Below, piece after piece: positions 43,427 to 54,303 of a stretch of 64,000 nt of DNA. The notes beneath the pieces were generated by a model. It was not told the origin of the DNA and ran no database searches. It worked only from the letters and a program-made list of their open reading frames with translations. Source of the stretch: an uncultured Alphaproteobacteria bacterium (GTDB lineage Bacteria; Pseudomonadota; Alphaproteobacteria; HIMB59; GCA-002718135). The DNA is taken from NCBI GenBank assembly GCA_902514875.1, contig CABXSY010000003.1, forward strand, positions 44,364-108,363. Direction: 5' to 3'. Position 1 is the first letter of the stretch. Each line of letters begins with the position of its first letter. A program made the translations under genes and the position numbers.

Positions 43427-44740
43427 ATGTCTTCAAGATCATCGATCCAAAATATTTTTAAATTATCTATTCCTATTTTCTTTGCTAACCTAGTCATTCC
43501 GTTTGTAGCTATTGTTGATACTGGATTAATGGGTAATCTAGATAATGCTAGTTACTTAGTTGCTACTAGTATTGCAGCAAGTGTTTTCTCCATTCTTTTT
43601 GGCAGTTTTGGTTTTTTGAGATCAGGAACAGTTGGCTTGGTAGCACAAGCAGATGGATCAAATGATTATCAAGAGGTTGTAAATATTTTTCTCAGAAACA
43701 TTGCTTTTGTCATAATTATTTCTTTACTCTTAATACTTTTACAAAGTCATATCTTTCAGATTTCCTTATCAGTATTTGAATTATCATCAGACACCAAAAG
43801 ATATTTTAAAGATTATTTTAATCTTCGTATTTACTCAACCTTTGGTGAGCTTACTATTTTTGTTATTACTGGTTTATTTATTGGTCTCCAAAAAACTAAA
43901 ACATCAAGCATCATTGTTGGTTTTTATTCAATTGCAAATATAATTTTTAGTTTAGTTTTTGTTTTATATTTTAATTTAAACGTTTTTGGTGTTGCTTTAG
44001 GAACACTTTTAGCCTCAACCCTTACGACGATTATTTTTTTATTTTATTCTTTTTTTGCGCTTAGTAAAATTACGAAATTAGAATTTAGTACAAACAAAAT
44101 ATTTGATCCAAAGAAAGTTAAAACTATTTTTAATATTAATCTTAATATATTTATTCGATCCCTTCTTCTTGCTTTTGCCTTCTTATATTTTACCTATCTT
44201 GGTAATTCCATTAGTGAAGAAACAGTAGCCGCCAATACAATTCTCCTAAATTTTATTATGTTATCTGCCTATGTGCTGGACGCGTACGCTTTTTCAACAG
44301 AAGGGATTGTTGGATACTCTATTGGATCAAAAAACCGACAGTTATTAAATGATGTGATAAAAAATTCCTTTATCTTAAGCACGGCAACAGGATTAATAAT
44401 TTGTGTCATCTATTTCTTGAGCAAAAATTATTACATTATCACGATGACAGACTTACCAAATATACGAGAGATCAGCTTTACTTATTCTTACTGGATTATT
44501 ATTATTCCTTTTGCGGCTTCTTTTTGTTTTCAATTTGATGGTATCTTTGTTGGAGCCTCGCAAACAACGGAACTGCGAAATGCCATGATTGTCTCTGTTG
44601 CCATTTATATAGTTGTTTCTTTCTTCTTAATTGCAAGTTTTGGAAATACAGGCTTATGGCTGTCACTTTGCATTTTCTTTATTGCAAGAGCCTTGACCCT
44701 TTTCTCTTATATGGGTAGGATTTATCAACGAATAAGCTAA
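43427..44740 (+). CDS. MATE family efflux transporter
   Basis: 437 aa with about twelve hydrophobic segments in two homologous halves. The opening FKLSIPIFFANLVIPFVAIVDTGLMG near residue 9 is the MATE first helix, with the DinF-like VDTG motif; a GEQTI-like DAYAFSTEGIVG segment marks the second half. Uses proton or sodium gradient to export small organic molecules. It precedes the two-partner secretion genes by about 146 bp; no functional link is shown. Confidence 0.88.
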   Translation: MSSRSSIQNIFKLSIPIFFANLVIPFVAIVDTGLMGNLDNASYLVATSIAASVFSILFGSFGFLRSGTVGLVAQADGSNDYQEVVNIFLRNIAFVIIISLLLILLQSHIFQISLSVFELSSDTKRYFKDYFNLRIYSTFGELTIFVITGLFIGLQKTKTSSIIVGFYSIANIIFSLVFVLYFNLNVFGVALGTLLASTLTTIIFLFYSFFALSKITKLEFSTNKIFDPKKVKTIFNINLNIFIRSLLLAFAFLYFTYLGNSISEETVAANTILLNFIMLSAYVLDAYAFSTEGIVGYSIGSKNRQLLNDVIKNSFILSTATGLIICVIYFLSKNYYIITMTDLPNIREISFTYSYWIIIIPFAASFCFQFDGIFVGASQTTELRNAMIVSVAIYIVVSFFLIASFGNTGLWLSLCIFFIARALTLFSYMGRIYQRIS

Positions 44741-44788
44741 GGTTAGAGCTACAAAATGCAATAATTTTTATTTTTCTTTAAATACTGT

Positions 44789-44840
44789 TAAATTTTAATT
44801 GTAAATATTTACTAAATTTGATCTACACTAAATTTTAATT
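44789..44840. promoter_or_regulatory. 12-bp direct repeat upstream of the two-partner secretion operon
   Basis: TAAATTTTAATT occurs at 44789-44800 and again at 44829-44840, exactly 40 bp apart, in the only sizeable gap before the first exoprotein gene. The spacing is close to four DNA helical turns, as for a paired regulator site. Low-complexity sequence weakens the case. Confidence 0.25.
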
Positions 44841-44886
44841 AAGGTTGGTCAAAACCCTTGTAAAAAAAAGGCTTCGTAAAAATATT

Positions 44887-47800
44887 ATGAGAGTCTTTAT
44901 TACTTTAATTATAACAACTTTTTATTCCTGCTTTGTATTGGCTGAGCTGCCAGGTGGTAACGCAACTATTGCAGGCGATATTACTATTACCTCCAATGAT
45001 CAGTCGATGACCATACAGCAACAATCGGATCAAGCCATTATTGAATGGAATAGTTTTAATATCGGAGAAAATAATACCGTTACCTTTGATCAACCATCAT
45101 CAAGTTCTAGTGCACTTAATAGAGTTGTCTCCGGCAATCCTACCACACTGGCAGGATCTTTGAATGCGAATGGTAAGGTATATGTTGTCAATGAAAACGG
45201 TGTCTACTTTACACCAACTTCAACAATCAATGCACATTCGTTTGCTGCCTCCACGCTTGCTCTCTCCAATGATAATTTTCTCAATAATATTTTTTCTTTT
45301 ACCTCATCTAATCAATCATCCCTTCAATCCATTATTAATAAAGGATCGATCACGACATTAGATGGAGGCTTCACTGCTCTACTTGGTGGTGCGATCGACA
45401 ATGAGGGCACCATTAATGCGAACCTTGGAAAAGTGGGTCTTGGTGCAGGAAAAGAAATGACGTTAGACTTGAGCGGGGATAAATTTTTACAAGTAGCAGT
45501 GCCAATAGATGCGGCAACAACATTACTTGATCATGAAGGTGATACTCTTCATACTTTAATCAGTCATAGTGGCTCAACAAAGGGAAACACTATAGAGTTA
45601 GATGTTGGAACAGCTAAAAATATTTTATCTAATGCAATCAATATTCCTGGCTCGTTGATTGCGAATAAAGCTGAACAACAAAAGGGGAAAATTATTTTAT
45701 CAGGAAGTGGAACTATTAAAATCGATGGATTTCTTAAAGCACCATCAACAGGGGACATTAATATTACCAGTGATACTCTTTCTCTTGGTGGAACAATAGA
45801 TGTATCAGATGATTTACCGGGGAGCATTACAATTACGAGTAAAGGAGAACTTAGTGTTTCTGGATCTATTCTAGCTGACTCTCAAAACAATACTGGTGGT
45901 GCAATAGAACTTACATCACCGTCTATCATGCAAATGGATAAAAGTCTTATTTCCGCTAATGGCACAAATGGAGGATCAATAGCATTATCAGGTAATACGA
46001 TTATTTCCTCAGGTACACTGTTATCAAATGGGAGTACGGCTAAGGGTGGTCGCATTGATATAGAAGGAACAAATTTTATTCGACTTCTATCATCGGATAT
46101 TACTGCCTCAGGCTCACAACAAGGAGGGCTTGTACGCATAGGAGGTGCCTTTCAAGGAGGATATGATCTCACTAGAACAAATGAGCAAGAAGAAACATTT
46201 GTAACAAGGTGGGGAAATGTACCAACAATGGAAAATGTTAACACACTTTTTATTAACGATGGATCAACCCTCAATATTGAATCAGATCATACACCTGGCA
46301 CACTGATTTTGTGGAGTGATCAAGAGACAACCATGTTAGGGCATATTAATGCAATGGGACTTCAAGGAGGTTCAGTAGAAATTTCATCAAAAGATACTCT
46401 TCGTTATTTAGGCTTACAAAATATCAAGATGGTAGAGGGTGGTCATCTTCTTCTTGATCCAAAAAATATTATCATCAGTGATACTGCTGGATCACAAAGT
46501 TGGTCTTTACAAGGTGTGATTGGTTTTGATTATACCGGCAGTAAGGACTTTGATTTTAATAATACTGTTGCTGCTGATTCTTTTCGGGCAGCAACTATGT
46601 CAAACGGCGCCAATCGAGGTTATGGAGCTGGTGTCTCTATAAGTGGTAATGGAAAAAATTTAGCTTTAGTAGCAAGAGAAGATGTTAATGATGCTCATTT
46701 TGACTCTGATCTTGGTAGAATCTTACTTTTTACTTTTGATGACACAAATTTTAGTAATGCAACATTAAGAGGACAATTTGTTTATAATGCAAGTGGCAGC
46801 AATAATCTCGATACTGGAGGTGATAAAATACGTCATGTTGCCCTTGATCAAGATGGTGATCGATTAGTTTACACTGTTGATGGAATTTATAACTTGAATG
46901 GTTATATAAGCGGGACTATTAATGGTACGGCAGTTAGTACTCATCATAGAGCTTTTGCTCGAACTATAAAATTTGATGATACAAATTTTACTAACCCTCA
47001 ACGTGTTGGGGTAATTGGTGCTTTTACAGGTGCTGCAGGATATGGGAATAGTCCAACAGTATTATCAAATGATCTTGATCTGTACGCTAATTCTATTAAT
47101 CAAAACTATCCTAAATATTCTCCAGATGTTGAACTTAATGCAGATGGTTCACGAATGGCATTAAGCTATATGGATTACGATCAGGGTGGTGACGCAATAC
47201 ACTTAATTTCTTTTAGTGATACAAATTTCTCTTCACCATCTCTTACAGGAAGAATAGGTGGAGATTACACTGGAGTTAAAGATTTAGATTTGTCCTCTGA
47301 TGCAGCAATTAGTCAAAATCGTATATTAAGCGGCCAGGTTGGTTTTGGATGGGATATAGAATTATCAAGTGATGCAACAAAATTGGTAGCACTTTATAAT
47401 TCTAAAAATGAATCTTCTTCCAGTGGTAGACATAAAAGTATTCATCTTTTTACTTTCTCTGATGGAAATTTCTCCAATCCAACTTATGTAGGCGCAATTA
47501 CATCTGATGATGATATTAGTACAAGTTATCAAACTGGTAGTAAAACAGATACTGGGTATACGTATAATAATAATAAAATATTAGAGGATTTTGATTGGGG
47601 GCAGTACGGTGAATATGGTTGTTACGCCTATTCATGTTCTCATGCTAGCATTGGAAAAATAACGAGTTCCGCCTATGGATCATCTATTCATCAGATTAAA
47701 ATAGCTTTAAGTGGTGATGGTACTCGTTTAGTTATTAGTGGTCGTGGATCTGATGATGATAGTGGACTGTATCTAATAGGTTTTTCAGATTCTAATTTTG

Positions 47801-48981
47801 GCAACCCTGAAGTAAAACAAATAATAAATCCAGGTATTTTTAAAACATCAGATAGTTCTTATGGAGATCAATACGTAGGAGGATCTATGTCTTTGGATGA
47901 TACTGGTAAACTGTTAGTTATAGGCACACCTGGAGATAATGGTTTTAATAATGATGCTGCTACTAATTCTGATAATAATGATTATGGTGCTGCACTTTTA
48001 CTGAAAGAAAATATTTTATCAGGGGGGTATTCGTATACAGACTCGTCAAGCGATGATGTGATTATTAATACAACAGAATTAAAAAATCTTCTTGATGCAA
48101 ATGTGAATGTGACGTTGCAAGCAAATAGTGATATTACTGTTAACTCAGCCATTACAACAACTGGTACAGGAACATTAAGTCTGCATGCTGGACGTGATGT
48201 TGATATTAATAAGTCGATTAGTACTTCTGGTAATTTAGCTATTATTGCGAGTGACACATCAAGTAATAACGTGGTGGGTGCGCAGCGTGATAGTGGGACC
48301 GGTGATATTTTAGCAGCCTATGAAAGTGATGGGACGACGGCGATTAGTTTAACGGCGAGCGATCTTGATATAACATTAAATAATGGAAGCGGTGTTACAA
48401 ATGCTAGTATGGGGAATATTGAACTTGCTACCATTACGGCTACAACAGGAACACTACAATCAGCAAACTTTAGTGCGTCAGGAGCTGGCGTTAGTGATAA
48501 AACCTATGATGGTAATACCTCGGCGACTGTTTCTACTACTGGTTCTGTTTCAGGATTAACGTTAGTTGGTAGTGATCTATCATTGGTGAATACAGCAAGT
48601 TTTACATCGTCAACTGCTGGATCTGCAAAAGATGCAACAGTGGATTATGATCTTAGTGGCTATTTAAGTAGTGCTATGGATGTAACAGATACAAGCAGCA
48701 CTGCTATTACCGAGAGTGTCACAGCTGCAATCACTGAAGCTAGTTCTAGCAGTTCATCAAGTAGCAATTCAAATAATTCTTCAGAAGAAAATAATATTGC
48801 TGCAGTGACTAGTAGGGATCAAAGAGATATTGTGGAAAACATGATTGGAGACATTAACAAAATTGTTCCTTTCGTATCTGTAGACGCTATAGTTGGCTCC
48901 ACTATGTCCCTTCAATTAGCAAGAGAAGCCAACATACAATCCGCTCCAAACGCTGAAGGTTTAGGTATTCAAAGTCTATAA
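44887..48981 (+). CDS. Two-partner secretion exoprotein 1 (TpsA, filamentous hemagglutinin-like)
   Basis: 1364 aa from the ATG at 44887, which gives a normal signal peptide (hydrophobic about 3-17, ending VLA); a TTG 14 codons upstream would extend the signal. Then a TPS domain (about 18-270) with NRVVSGNPT, NANGKVYVVNENG and the ASTLALSND stretch, hemagglutinin-type repeats to about 540 including LLLDPKN, six FG-GAP/propeller-like repeats (about 550-1040), a DVTL-rich hemagglutinin module, and a YDG domain (about 1204 on). Exported by Sec, then across the outer membrane by the TpsB at 54304. The C-terminal tail resembles that of the downstream paralogue. Adhesion or surface structure is likely; ligand unknown. 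Confidence 0.88.
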   Translation: MRVFITLIITTFYSCFVLAELPGGNATIAGDITITSNDQSMTIQQQSDQAIIEWNSFNIGENNTVTFDQPSSSSSALNRVVSGNPTTLAGSLNANGKVYVVNENGVYFTPTSTINAHSFAASTLALSNDNFLNNIFSFTSSNQSSLQSIINKGSITTLDGGFTALLGGAIDNEGTINANLGKVGLGAGKEMTLDLSGDKFLQVAVPIDAATTLLDHEGDTLHTLISHSGSTKGNTIELDVGTAKNILSNAINIPGSLIANKAEQQKGKIILSGSGTIKIDGFLKAPSTGDINITSDTLSLGGTIDVSDDLPGSITITSKGELSVSGSILADSQNNTGGAIELTSPSIMQMDKSLISANGTNGGSIALSGNTIISSGTLLSNGSTAKGGRIDIEGTNFIRLLSSDITASGSQQGGLVRIGGAFQGGYDLTRTNEQEETFVTRWGNVPTMENVNTLFINDGSTLNIESDHTPGTLILWSDQETTMLGHINAMGLQGGSVEISSKDTLRYLGLQNIKMVEGGHLLLDPKNIIISDTAGSQSWSLQGVIGFDYTGSKDFDFNNTVAADSFRAATMSNGANRGYGAGVSISGNGKNLALVAREDVNDAHFDSDLGRILLFTFDDTNFSNATLRGQFVYNASGSNNLDTGGDKIRHVALDQDGDRLVYTVDGIYNLNGYISGTINGTAVSTHHRAFARTIKFDDTNFTNPQRVGVIGAFTGAAGYGNSPTVLSNDLDLYANSINQNYPKYSPDVELNADGSRMALSYMDYDQGGDAIHLISFSDTNFSSPSLTGRIGGDYTGVKDLDLSSDAAISQNRILSGQVGFGWDIELSSDATKLVALYNSKNESSSSGRHKSIHLFTFSDGNFSNPTYVGAITSDDDISTSYQTGSKTDTGYTYNNNKILEDFDWGQYGEYGCYAYSCSHASIGKITSSAYGSSIHQIKIALSGDGTRLVISGRGSDDDSGLYLIGFSDSNFGNPEVKQIINPGIFKTSDSSYGDQYVGGSMSLDDTGKLLVIGTPGDNGFNNDAATNSDNNDYGAALLLKENILSGGYSYTDSSSDDVIINTTELKNLLDANVNVTLQANSDITVNSAITTTGTGTLSLHAGRDVDINKSISTSGNLAIIASDTSSNNVVGAQRDSGTGDILAAYESDGTTAISLTASDLDITLNNGSGVTNASMGNIELATITATTGTLQSANFSASGAGVSDKTYDGNTSATVSTTGSVSGLTLVGSDLSLVNTASFTSSTAGSAKDATVDYDLSGYLSSAMDVTDTSSTAITESVTAAITEASSSSSSSSNSNNSSEENNIAAVTSRDQRDIVENMIGDINKIVPFVSVDAIVGSTMSLQLAREANIQSAPNAEGLGIQSL

Positions 48982-48987
48982 GCATTT

Positions 48988-51900
48988 ATGAAAAATGCTT
49001 TTATTTTTCTTCTCACTTTTCTCTTTTTAGAAACACAATTTGTTTACGCTGCCTCTCTTCCAAGTGGGGAAAATGTTATCTCTGGTGATATTTCGATCAG
49101 TTCATCACAAAACTCCATGACGATTACCCAGTCTTCTGAACAATCAATTATTGAATGGACGAGTTTTGATATTGGCGCGCAAAATAGTGTAACTTTTAAT
49201 CAACCTTCTATTAATGCAAGCGCTCTAAATAGAGTTGTTTCAGGAAATCCAACAAAGCTTGCGGGGGCATTAAATGCGAATGGTAAAGTTTTTGTTGTGA
49301 ATGAAAACGGTGTCTACTTTACACCCACGTCAACGATCAATGCGCATTCCTTTGCTGCATCAACGCTGGCTCTCTCCAATGATGATTTTTTCAATAATAA
49401 ATTTTTATTTAAAGCAGATAATGTAAATAATATTTTTTCTTCTATTATTCATAAAGGTTCTATTACTACTTTGGATGGAGGTTTTACTGCTCTCTTAGGT
49501 GGTGCCATTGATAGTGAAGGTACTATTAATGCTAATCTTGGTAAAATTGGAATAGGGGCTGGAAAAGAAATTACGTTAGACTTGAGTGGTGATAAATTTT
49601 TACAAGTAAGCATTCCATTTAGTGAAGCGATAACGTTACTCGATCAAAATACAGAAGAATTGAATACCATTATCAATCATGCAGGAACATCAATGGCAAA
49701 TAGAATAGACATTGAAGTTGGTGCTGCCAAAAATGTTGTTCAGCGCGCTGTCAATATTCCAGGTAATCTTGTTGCAACAACTGCCTCACAAAAAAATGGC
49801 GTCATTACCCTTGGGGGTGCAGGTGATATTGTCGTTGCAGGAAATTTAACAGCCAAAGAAAATGGTAAAATTAACGCAGAAGGTAATTTTTTATCTTTTG
49901 GTGGTAAAGTTGATGTGTCAGGTGCAAATGCAGGAACAATAAATTTTAATAGTACAGGTGAAATATCTTTAGGTGGAACTCTAAATGCTTCTTCCTCTAC
50001 TAATGCTGGTGGTAAAATTGATATTCAATCTGATTATAAAATTATTCAAAGTCATGGCAGTGAAATTAATACATCAGGACATACTAAGGGTGGTAATATT
50101 CTAGTATCAGCACCAAACATTATGTCTTCAGGCTCCATGTCTTCAAAAGGCAGTCAACAAGGTGGTTTCATTGATATAGAGTCTGAAGGTTACATTCGTT
50201 TATTATCTACTGATATTAATGTAGCAGGTAATACTAATGGAGGGTTAGTTCGTATCGGGGGAGAATTTCAGGGTAATAATAATTTAACCAGAACTACCCA
50301 GCAACAAGATGTTTTTATTGATAGGTGGGGTGAAAGAAGATCACTTGTTAACGCAAAAACTATTTTAATATCAGATGGATCGAATATTGATATTTCCTCT
50401 TCTAATGGCAATGCAGGTACAGCAATCATTTGGAGTGACAGAGAAACGACTATGCTTGGTAATATTGATGCAACAGGCATAACAGGTGGTGCTGTTGAGA
50501 TTTCCTCTAAAGACACATTACGACATGTTGGATTATCAAACGTCAATATATCAGAGGGTGGACAATTATTACTTGATCCAAAAAATATTACTGTTGGAAC
50601 GGGTGTAACGTCTCAAAACTGGGTTCATAAAGGCTTAATCGGAAAGGATTATGCCGTTGTATCATCAACCAATGTCGGGGAGCCTAAACTAACTAGAGGT
50701 GGAAATTTTGGATCTGATATAGCAATCAGTGATGATGCAACTTTAATGGCTGTGGGTGCTAGAGAAGGTGGAGCGCAAAATAATACAAAAACAGGAGTGG
50801 TATATTTATACCAATTTGATGATGGAAACTTCACTAACGCAACACTGATAGGGCGTATAGGAAAAGGATACACTGGAGGAAAAAATGTAGATAATTCATA
50901 TCTTCAAAAGAATGACAAGTTTGGTCGCTCCTTATCTTTTAATAGTACCGGTACTAGATTAGCGGTTGGAGCAACTGGTGATGATGCAGCAAATAATGGT
51001 TCATTAGAAACTGGTGCAGTTTATTTAATAACATTTGATGATACTTCTTACTCAGGTGGTGAAATTGTTGGAAGAATAGGAGGTGGTTATACCGGCTCCA
51101 AGAATGTAAATTTGTTTAGACAGGGAGTTACAAAAAAAGGGGTAACTGTAAAATCTTATGATTTATTTGGTTCGAGTGTAGCATTAGATGGTGATGCAAA
51201 TGTTCTGGCTGTTGGTCTGAGAGGTGATGATGGATTTAAGCAATATAGGAATAGTTATGACATATCTAAGGCTGGTGGAGTATTTATAATTGCTTTTGAT
51301 GATACAGATTTTTCTAACGGTGAAGTTGTATCACGAATTGGCAATGGTTATCAAAATTTAAGCTCTAACAGTAATTGTGCGAAAACTAATAAGTGTGCTG
51401 CAATTGCAAATGATTTTGATACAAATAGTAATACTGATTTAACTCCAAAAAAAGATGATGAATTTGGTTCAGCGGTTTCTTTTAATCATGATGGCTCTCT
51501 TCTTGCTATTGGATCTACAGGAGATAACGGTAAAAATAATAATAAAAATAATTCGGGTGCTGTAAGATTATTTAAGTTCATGAATAGTGGAAGCGTTGTT
51601 TCTGCTGTCACAGGTACGCCAACCTATATTGGTTCTATCGGACAAGATTATGATTATCTTGATACAAGTGACTCAAGTGTTCATGCAGTAACCTTGGCTA
51701 ATGGTGATCGATTTGGAAACTCTGTTGCATTTGATAAAGATGCTGATCGATTAGCTGTTAGCTACTGGGATCAATCTGTATCTGGTGAAAGCAAAGTTAG
51801 AACAGGAGCTGTAAATTTATATACACTAACTGATAACCTTGCATCCGCAACCTACATTGGAACAATTGGTAATGGTTATACAGGATCAAAAGATTTGGAT

Positions 51901-54303
51901 CTTGGAAGTTCATTAGATAGTGGTGATAAGTTTGGTGAAGGTATAGATATGAATGAAACAGGTAATCGCCTTGTAATGTCAGGAATGATGGCAGATGGAA
52001 ATAATAATTCAAAATCTAATAGTGGTGAAGTTATGCTCATTAAATTTAATGATAATGATTTTACAGGTGGAAGTTTGTACGGAAAAGTCGGATATGGTTA
52101 TGGGAGTACAGGGGGTAGTTCTCTAGATATTGATCTTGATGATGATGATAGGTTTGGTCAAGGAACAGCCTTAGATAGTGATGGTAATAGAATGGCCATA
52201 GTTGCTGCTAGAGTTGATGGTGCAGGTAATAATTCATCAGATTCTGGTGCTGTCTTTTTATTTACCTTTGATGATGACTCAGCATTTCAAAACCCAACAC
52301 ACGTAGGAACAATTGGAAAAGGTTACACAGGAACTTATAGTTTAGACTTAGATGATTTAACTTCTGGAGATTATATTTGGAGAACTGCTTTAGATGGTGA
52401 TGGGGATAGATTAGTTTTATCACAACTTGATGCAACATCAGGCGGGGTTGATAGTGGCTCAGTGTTTACAATAAAATTTGATGATACAAATTTTACTAAT
52501 CCAACACACGTAGGAACAATTGGACATAGTTATAATTCATCTAGTTATGATTTATCAATTGGTACTCTTGGTTCTGGTGATAGTTTTACTGCATTATCTT
52601 TGACTGATGATGGATCACGTCTTGCAGTTGGAGCAATGAAAGATGATGGAGCAAATGGAGGTCATAGTAATGCTGGAGCAGTTTACTTAATCACATTTGA
52701 TCAAACAACAAATAATGATGGAAACCCATCAACTGATTTTAACAACCCAACTCATGTTGGAACAATAGGAATAGATTATGCCCCTACAAATACTTTAACA
52801 AAGAGTTTGGACTTAGGTGATAACGGACTTGATATATTAAGCAATAATGATCAATTTGGAAACTCTCTTGGTTTAACAGCAGATGGAAAGATCTTAGCGG
52901 TAAGCTCAACTAAAGATGATGGATATAATACAACAAATGATACCAATGATGATTATGGAGCAGTACACTTGTTTACTTTTAGTGACTCAAATTTCACTGG
53001 TGCCACATATGCAGCTTCCATAGGGAATAATTATACTGGAGGTAAAAATTATGATACTTCAGAAATATCTGGTTGGGGGGCGGCTCAAGTTGCTGTTGAT
53101 GGTGATGGTAATAGAATAGCAATAGGGGATTTTGCTGAAGATGATATTTATTTATTTGGTTTTGAAGATACTTCTCTAACTGGTGCAAGTTTACAATATA
53201 CTATTGGTTTTGGTAAAACAGGTACGAATGAACTTGATACTTCTACAGCAACTTTAGCAGATGCTGACACATTTCCAAATTATATTGCTCTAGATGATAC
53301 TGGTACCTTAATGGTTGCAGGAAGTGCTAAAGGTGATGGTGCAAGCGATGCGGGTGATAATACTGGCGATATATCTTTATGGTCAGATACAATTATCCGA
53401 GGTAATACATCTTATACAGATTATGCAAGTGATGATATCGTAATTAATAAAACAGAATTAGAAGAATTTCTGAATAACGGTGTTGATGTTACTCTTCAAG
53501 CTAATACTGACATCACTATTAGTTCTGCCATTACTGTCACTGGTACGGGTAGTCTTAACCTTCATGCAGGAAGAGATGTAAACATTAATAGCAATATTAA
53601 CACTGCATCTAATTTAGAAATTATTGCAAGTGATTCAAATAATAATAGTGTTTCTGATAGCGATAGAGATGCGGGAGCAGGTGATGTAGTAGCTAGTTCA
53701 GCAAGTTTGACGGCTGAAGATCTCAATATACAACTTTTAGATGGAGGCACATTAACAAATGCTAGCATGGGAAATATTGATCTTTCAACTGTTACGGCTA
53801 CAACTGGATCTTTAATGTCAGCTAACTTTACAGTATCAGGTGCTTCGGCAAATGATAAAACATATGATGGAACTACGACGGCCACTACAAGTGGTGGCAC
53901 TATATCGGGTTTAAACTTAACAGGTTCTGATCTTTCTATTAGTTCTTCTGGCAGTTTTGCAGATGCAGATGTTGGCAATGATAAAGATGTTACAATAAAT
54001 TATGAATTATCTGGTTTTACATCAAGTCCAATTCCAATAAATGAAAATTCTGGTGCGTTAGAAGTAATACCAACAGCAAATATTTTAGCTGGGGCTTCGA
54101 CACCACCTCTTCCAGGTGTAGCACCAGATGAAGAAAAAGAAAAAATTGTAGTACGGGAAAAAATCAACAAAGATGTTTTCGATGATGTGTCTCGAATAAT
54201 TTCTTTTATCTCCGTTGATGGTGCGTCTAACGCTGCTTTAATTCAAAATGAATTCATTACATCTTTTCCTCAGGTAGACGCAATTAGTATCCAAAGGTTA
54301 TAA
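48988..54303 (+). CDS. Two-partner secretion exoprotein 2 (TpsA, long paralogue)
   Basis: 1771 aa. Signal peptide (to about residue 21, VYA-A), TPS domain (about 22-280) nearly identical in places to exoprotein 1, hemagglutinin repeats to about 540 with LLLDPKN, then twelve propeller-like repeats (about 551-1468), each with a DxFG...DGxxLAVG core, a D/N-rich loop and a GTIGxxYTG connector. A hemagglutinin module, YDG domain (about 1620) and a similar C-terminal tail follow. The repeats are twice as many as in exoprotein 1. Identical 24-bp pieces at 52294 and 52501 show recent repeat gain. Starts 6 bp after exoprotein 1 and abuts the transporter gene. Confidence 0.88.
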   Translation: MKNAFIFLLTFLFLETQFVYAASLPSGENVISGDISISSSQNSMTITQSSEQSIIEWTSFDIGAQNSVTFNQPSINASALNRVVSGNPTKLAGALNANGKVFVVNENGVYFTPTSTINAHSFAASTLALSNDDFFNNKFLFKADNVNNIFSSIIHKGSITTLDGGFTALLGGAIDSEGTINANLGKIGIGAGKEITLDLSGDKFLQVSIPFSEAITLLDQNTEELNTIINHAGTSMANRIDIEVGAAKNVVQRAVNIPGNLVATTASQKNGVITLGGAGDIVVAGNLTAKENGKINAEGNFLSFGGKVDVSGANAGTINFNSTGEISLGGTLNASSSTNAGGKIDIQSDYKIIQSHGSEINTSGHTKGGNILVSAPNIMSSGSMSSKGSQQGGFIDIESEGYIRLLSTDINVAGNTNGGLVRIGGEFQGNNNLTRTTQQQDVFIDRWGERRSLVNAKTILISDGSNIDISSSNGNAGTAIIWSDRETTMLGNIDATGITGGAVEISSKDTLRHVGLSNVNISEGGQLLLDPKNITVGTGVTSQNWVHKGLIGKDYAVVSSTNVGEPKLTRGGNFGSDIAISDDATLMAVGAREGGAQNNTKTGVVYLYQFDDGNFTNATLIGRIGKGYTGGKNVDNSYLQKNDKFGRSLSFNSTGTRLAVGATGDDAANNGSLETGAVYLITFDDTSYSGGEIVGRIGGGYTGSKNVNLFRQGVTKKGVTVKSYDLFGSSVALDGDANVLAVGLRGDDGFKQYRNSYDISKAGGVFIIAFDDTDFSNGEVVSRIGNGYQNLSSNSNCAKTNKCAAIANDFDTNSNTDLTPKKDDEFGSAVSFNHDGSLLAIGSTGDNGKNNNKNNSGAVRLFKFMNSGSVVSAVTGTPTYIGSIGQDYDYLDTSDSSVHAVTLANGDRFGNSVAFDKDADRLAVSYWDQSVSGESKVRTGAVNLYTLTDNLASATYIGTIGNGYTGSKDLDLGSSLDSGDKFGEGIDMNETGNRLVMSGMMADGNNNSKSNSGEVMLIKFNDNDFTGGSLYGKVGYGYGSTGGSSLDIDLDDDDRFGQGTALDSDGNRMAIVAARVDGAGNNSSDSGAVFLFTFDDDSAFQNPTHVGTIGKGYTGTYSLDLDDLTSGDYIWRTALDGDGDRLVLSQLDATSGGVDSGSVFTIKFDDTNFTNPTHVGTIGHSYNSSSYDLSIGTLGSGDSFTALSLTDDGSRLAVGAMKDDGANGGHSNAGAVYLITFDQTTNNDGNPSTDFNNPTHVGTIGIDYAPTNTLTKSLDLGDNGLDILSNNDQFGNSLGLTADGKILAVSSTKDDGYNTTNDTNDDYGAVHLFTFSDSNFTGATYAASIGNNYTGGKNYDTSEISGWGAAQVAVDGDGNRIAIGDFAEDDIYLFGFEDTSLTGASLQYTIGFGKTGTNELDTSTATLADADTFPNYIALDDTGTLMVAGSAKGDGASDAGDNTGDISLWSDTIIRGNTSYTDYASDDIVINKTELEEFLNNGVDVTLQANTDITISSAITVTGTGSLNLHAGRDVNINSNINTASNLEIIASDSNNNSVSDSDRDAGAGDVVASSASLTAEDLNIQLLDGGTLTNASMGNIDLSTVTATTGSLMSANFTVSGASANDKTYDGTTTATTSGGTISGLNLTGSDLSISSSGSFADADVGNDKDVTINYELSGFTSSPIPINENSGALEVIPTANILAGASTPPLPGVAPDEEKEKIVVREKINKDVFDDVSRIISFISVDGASNAALIQNEFITSFPQVDAISIQRL

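Noticed and set aside
50640..53390. CRISPR-like or tandem DNA repeat array
   Set aside because: The periodicity belongs to protein repeats in one reading frame; DNA copies are diverged and spaced by coding sequence, with no cas genes.
45564..53978. Long opposite-strand open frames under the exoprotein genes
   Set aside because: They are shadows created by repetitive, biased coding sequence; no ribosome sites, domains or compositional support.
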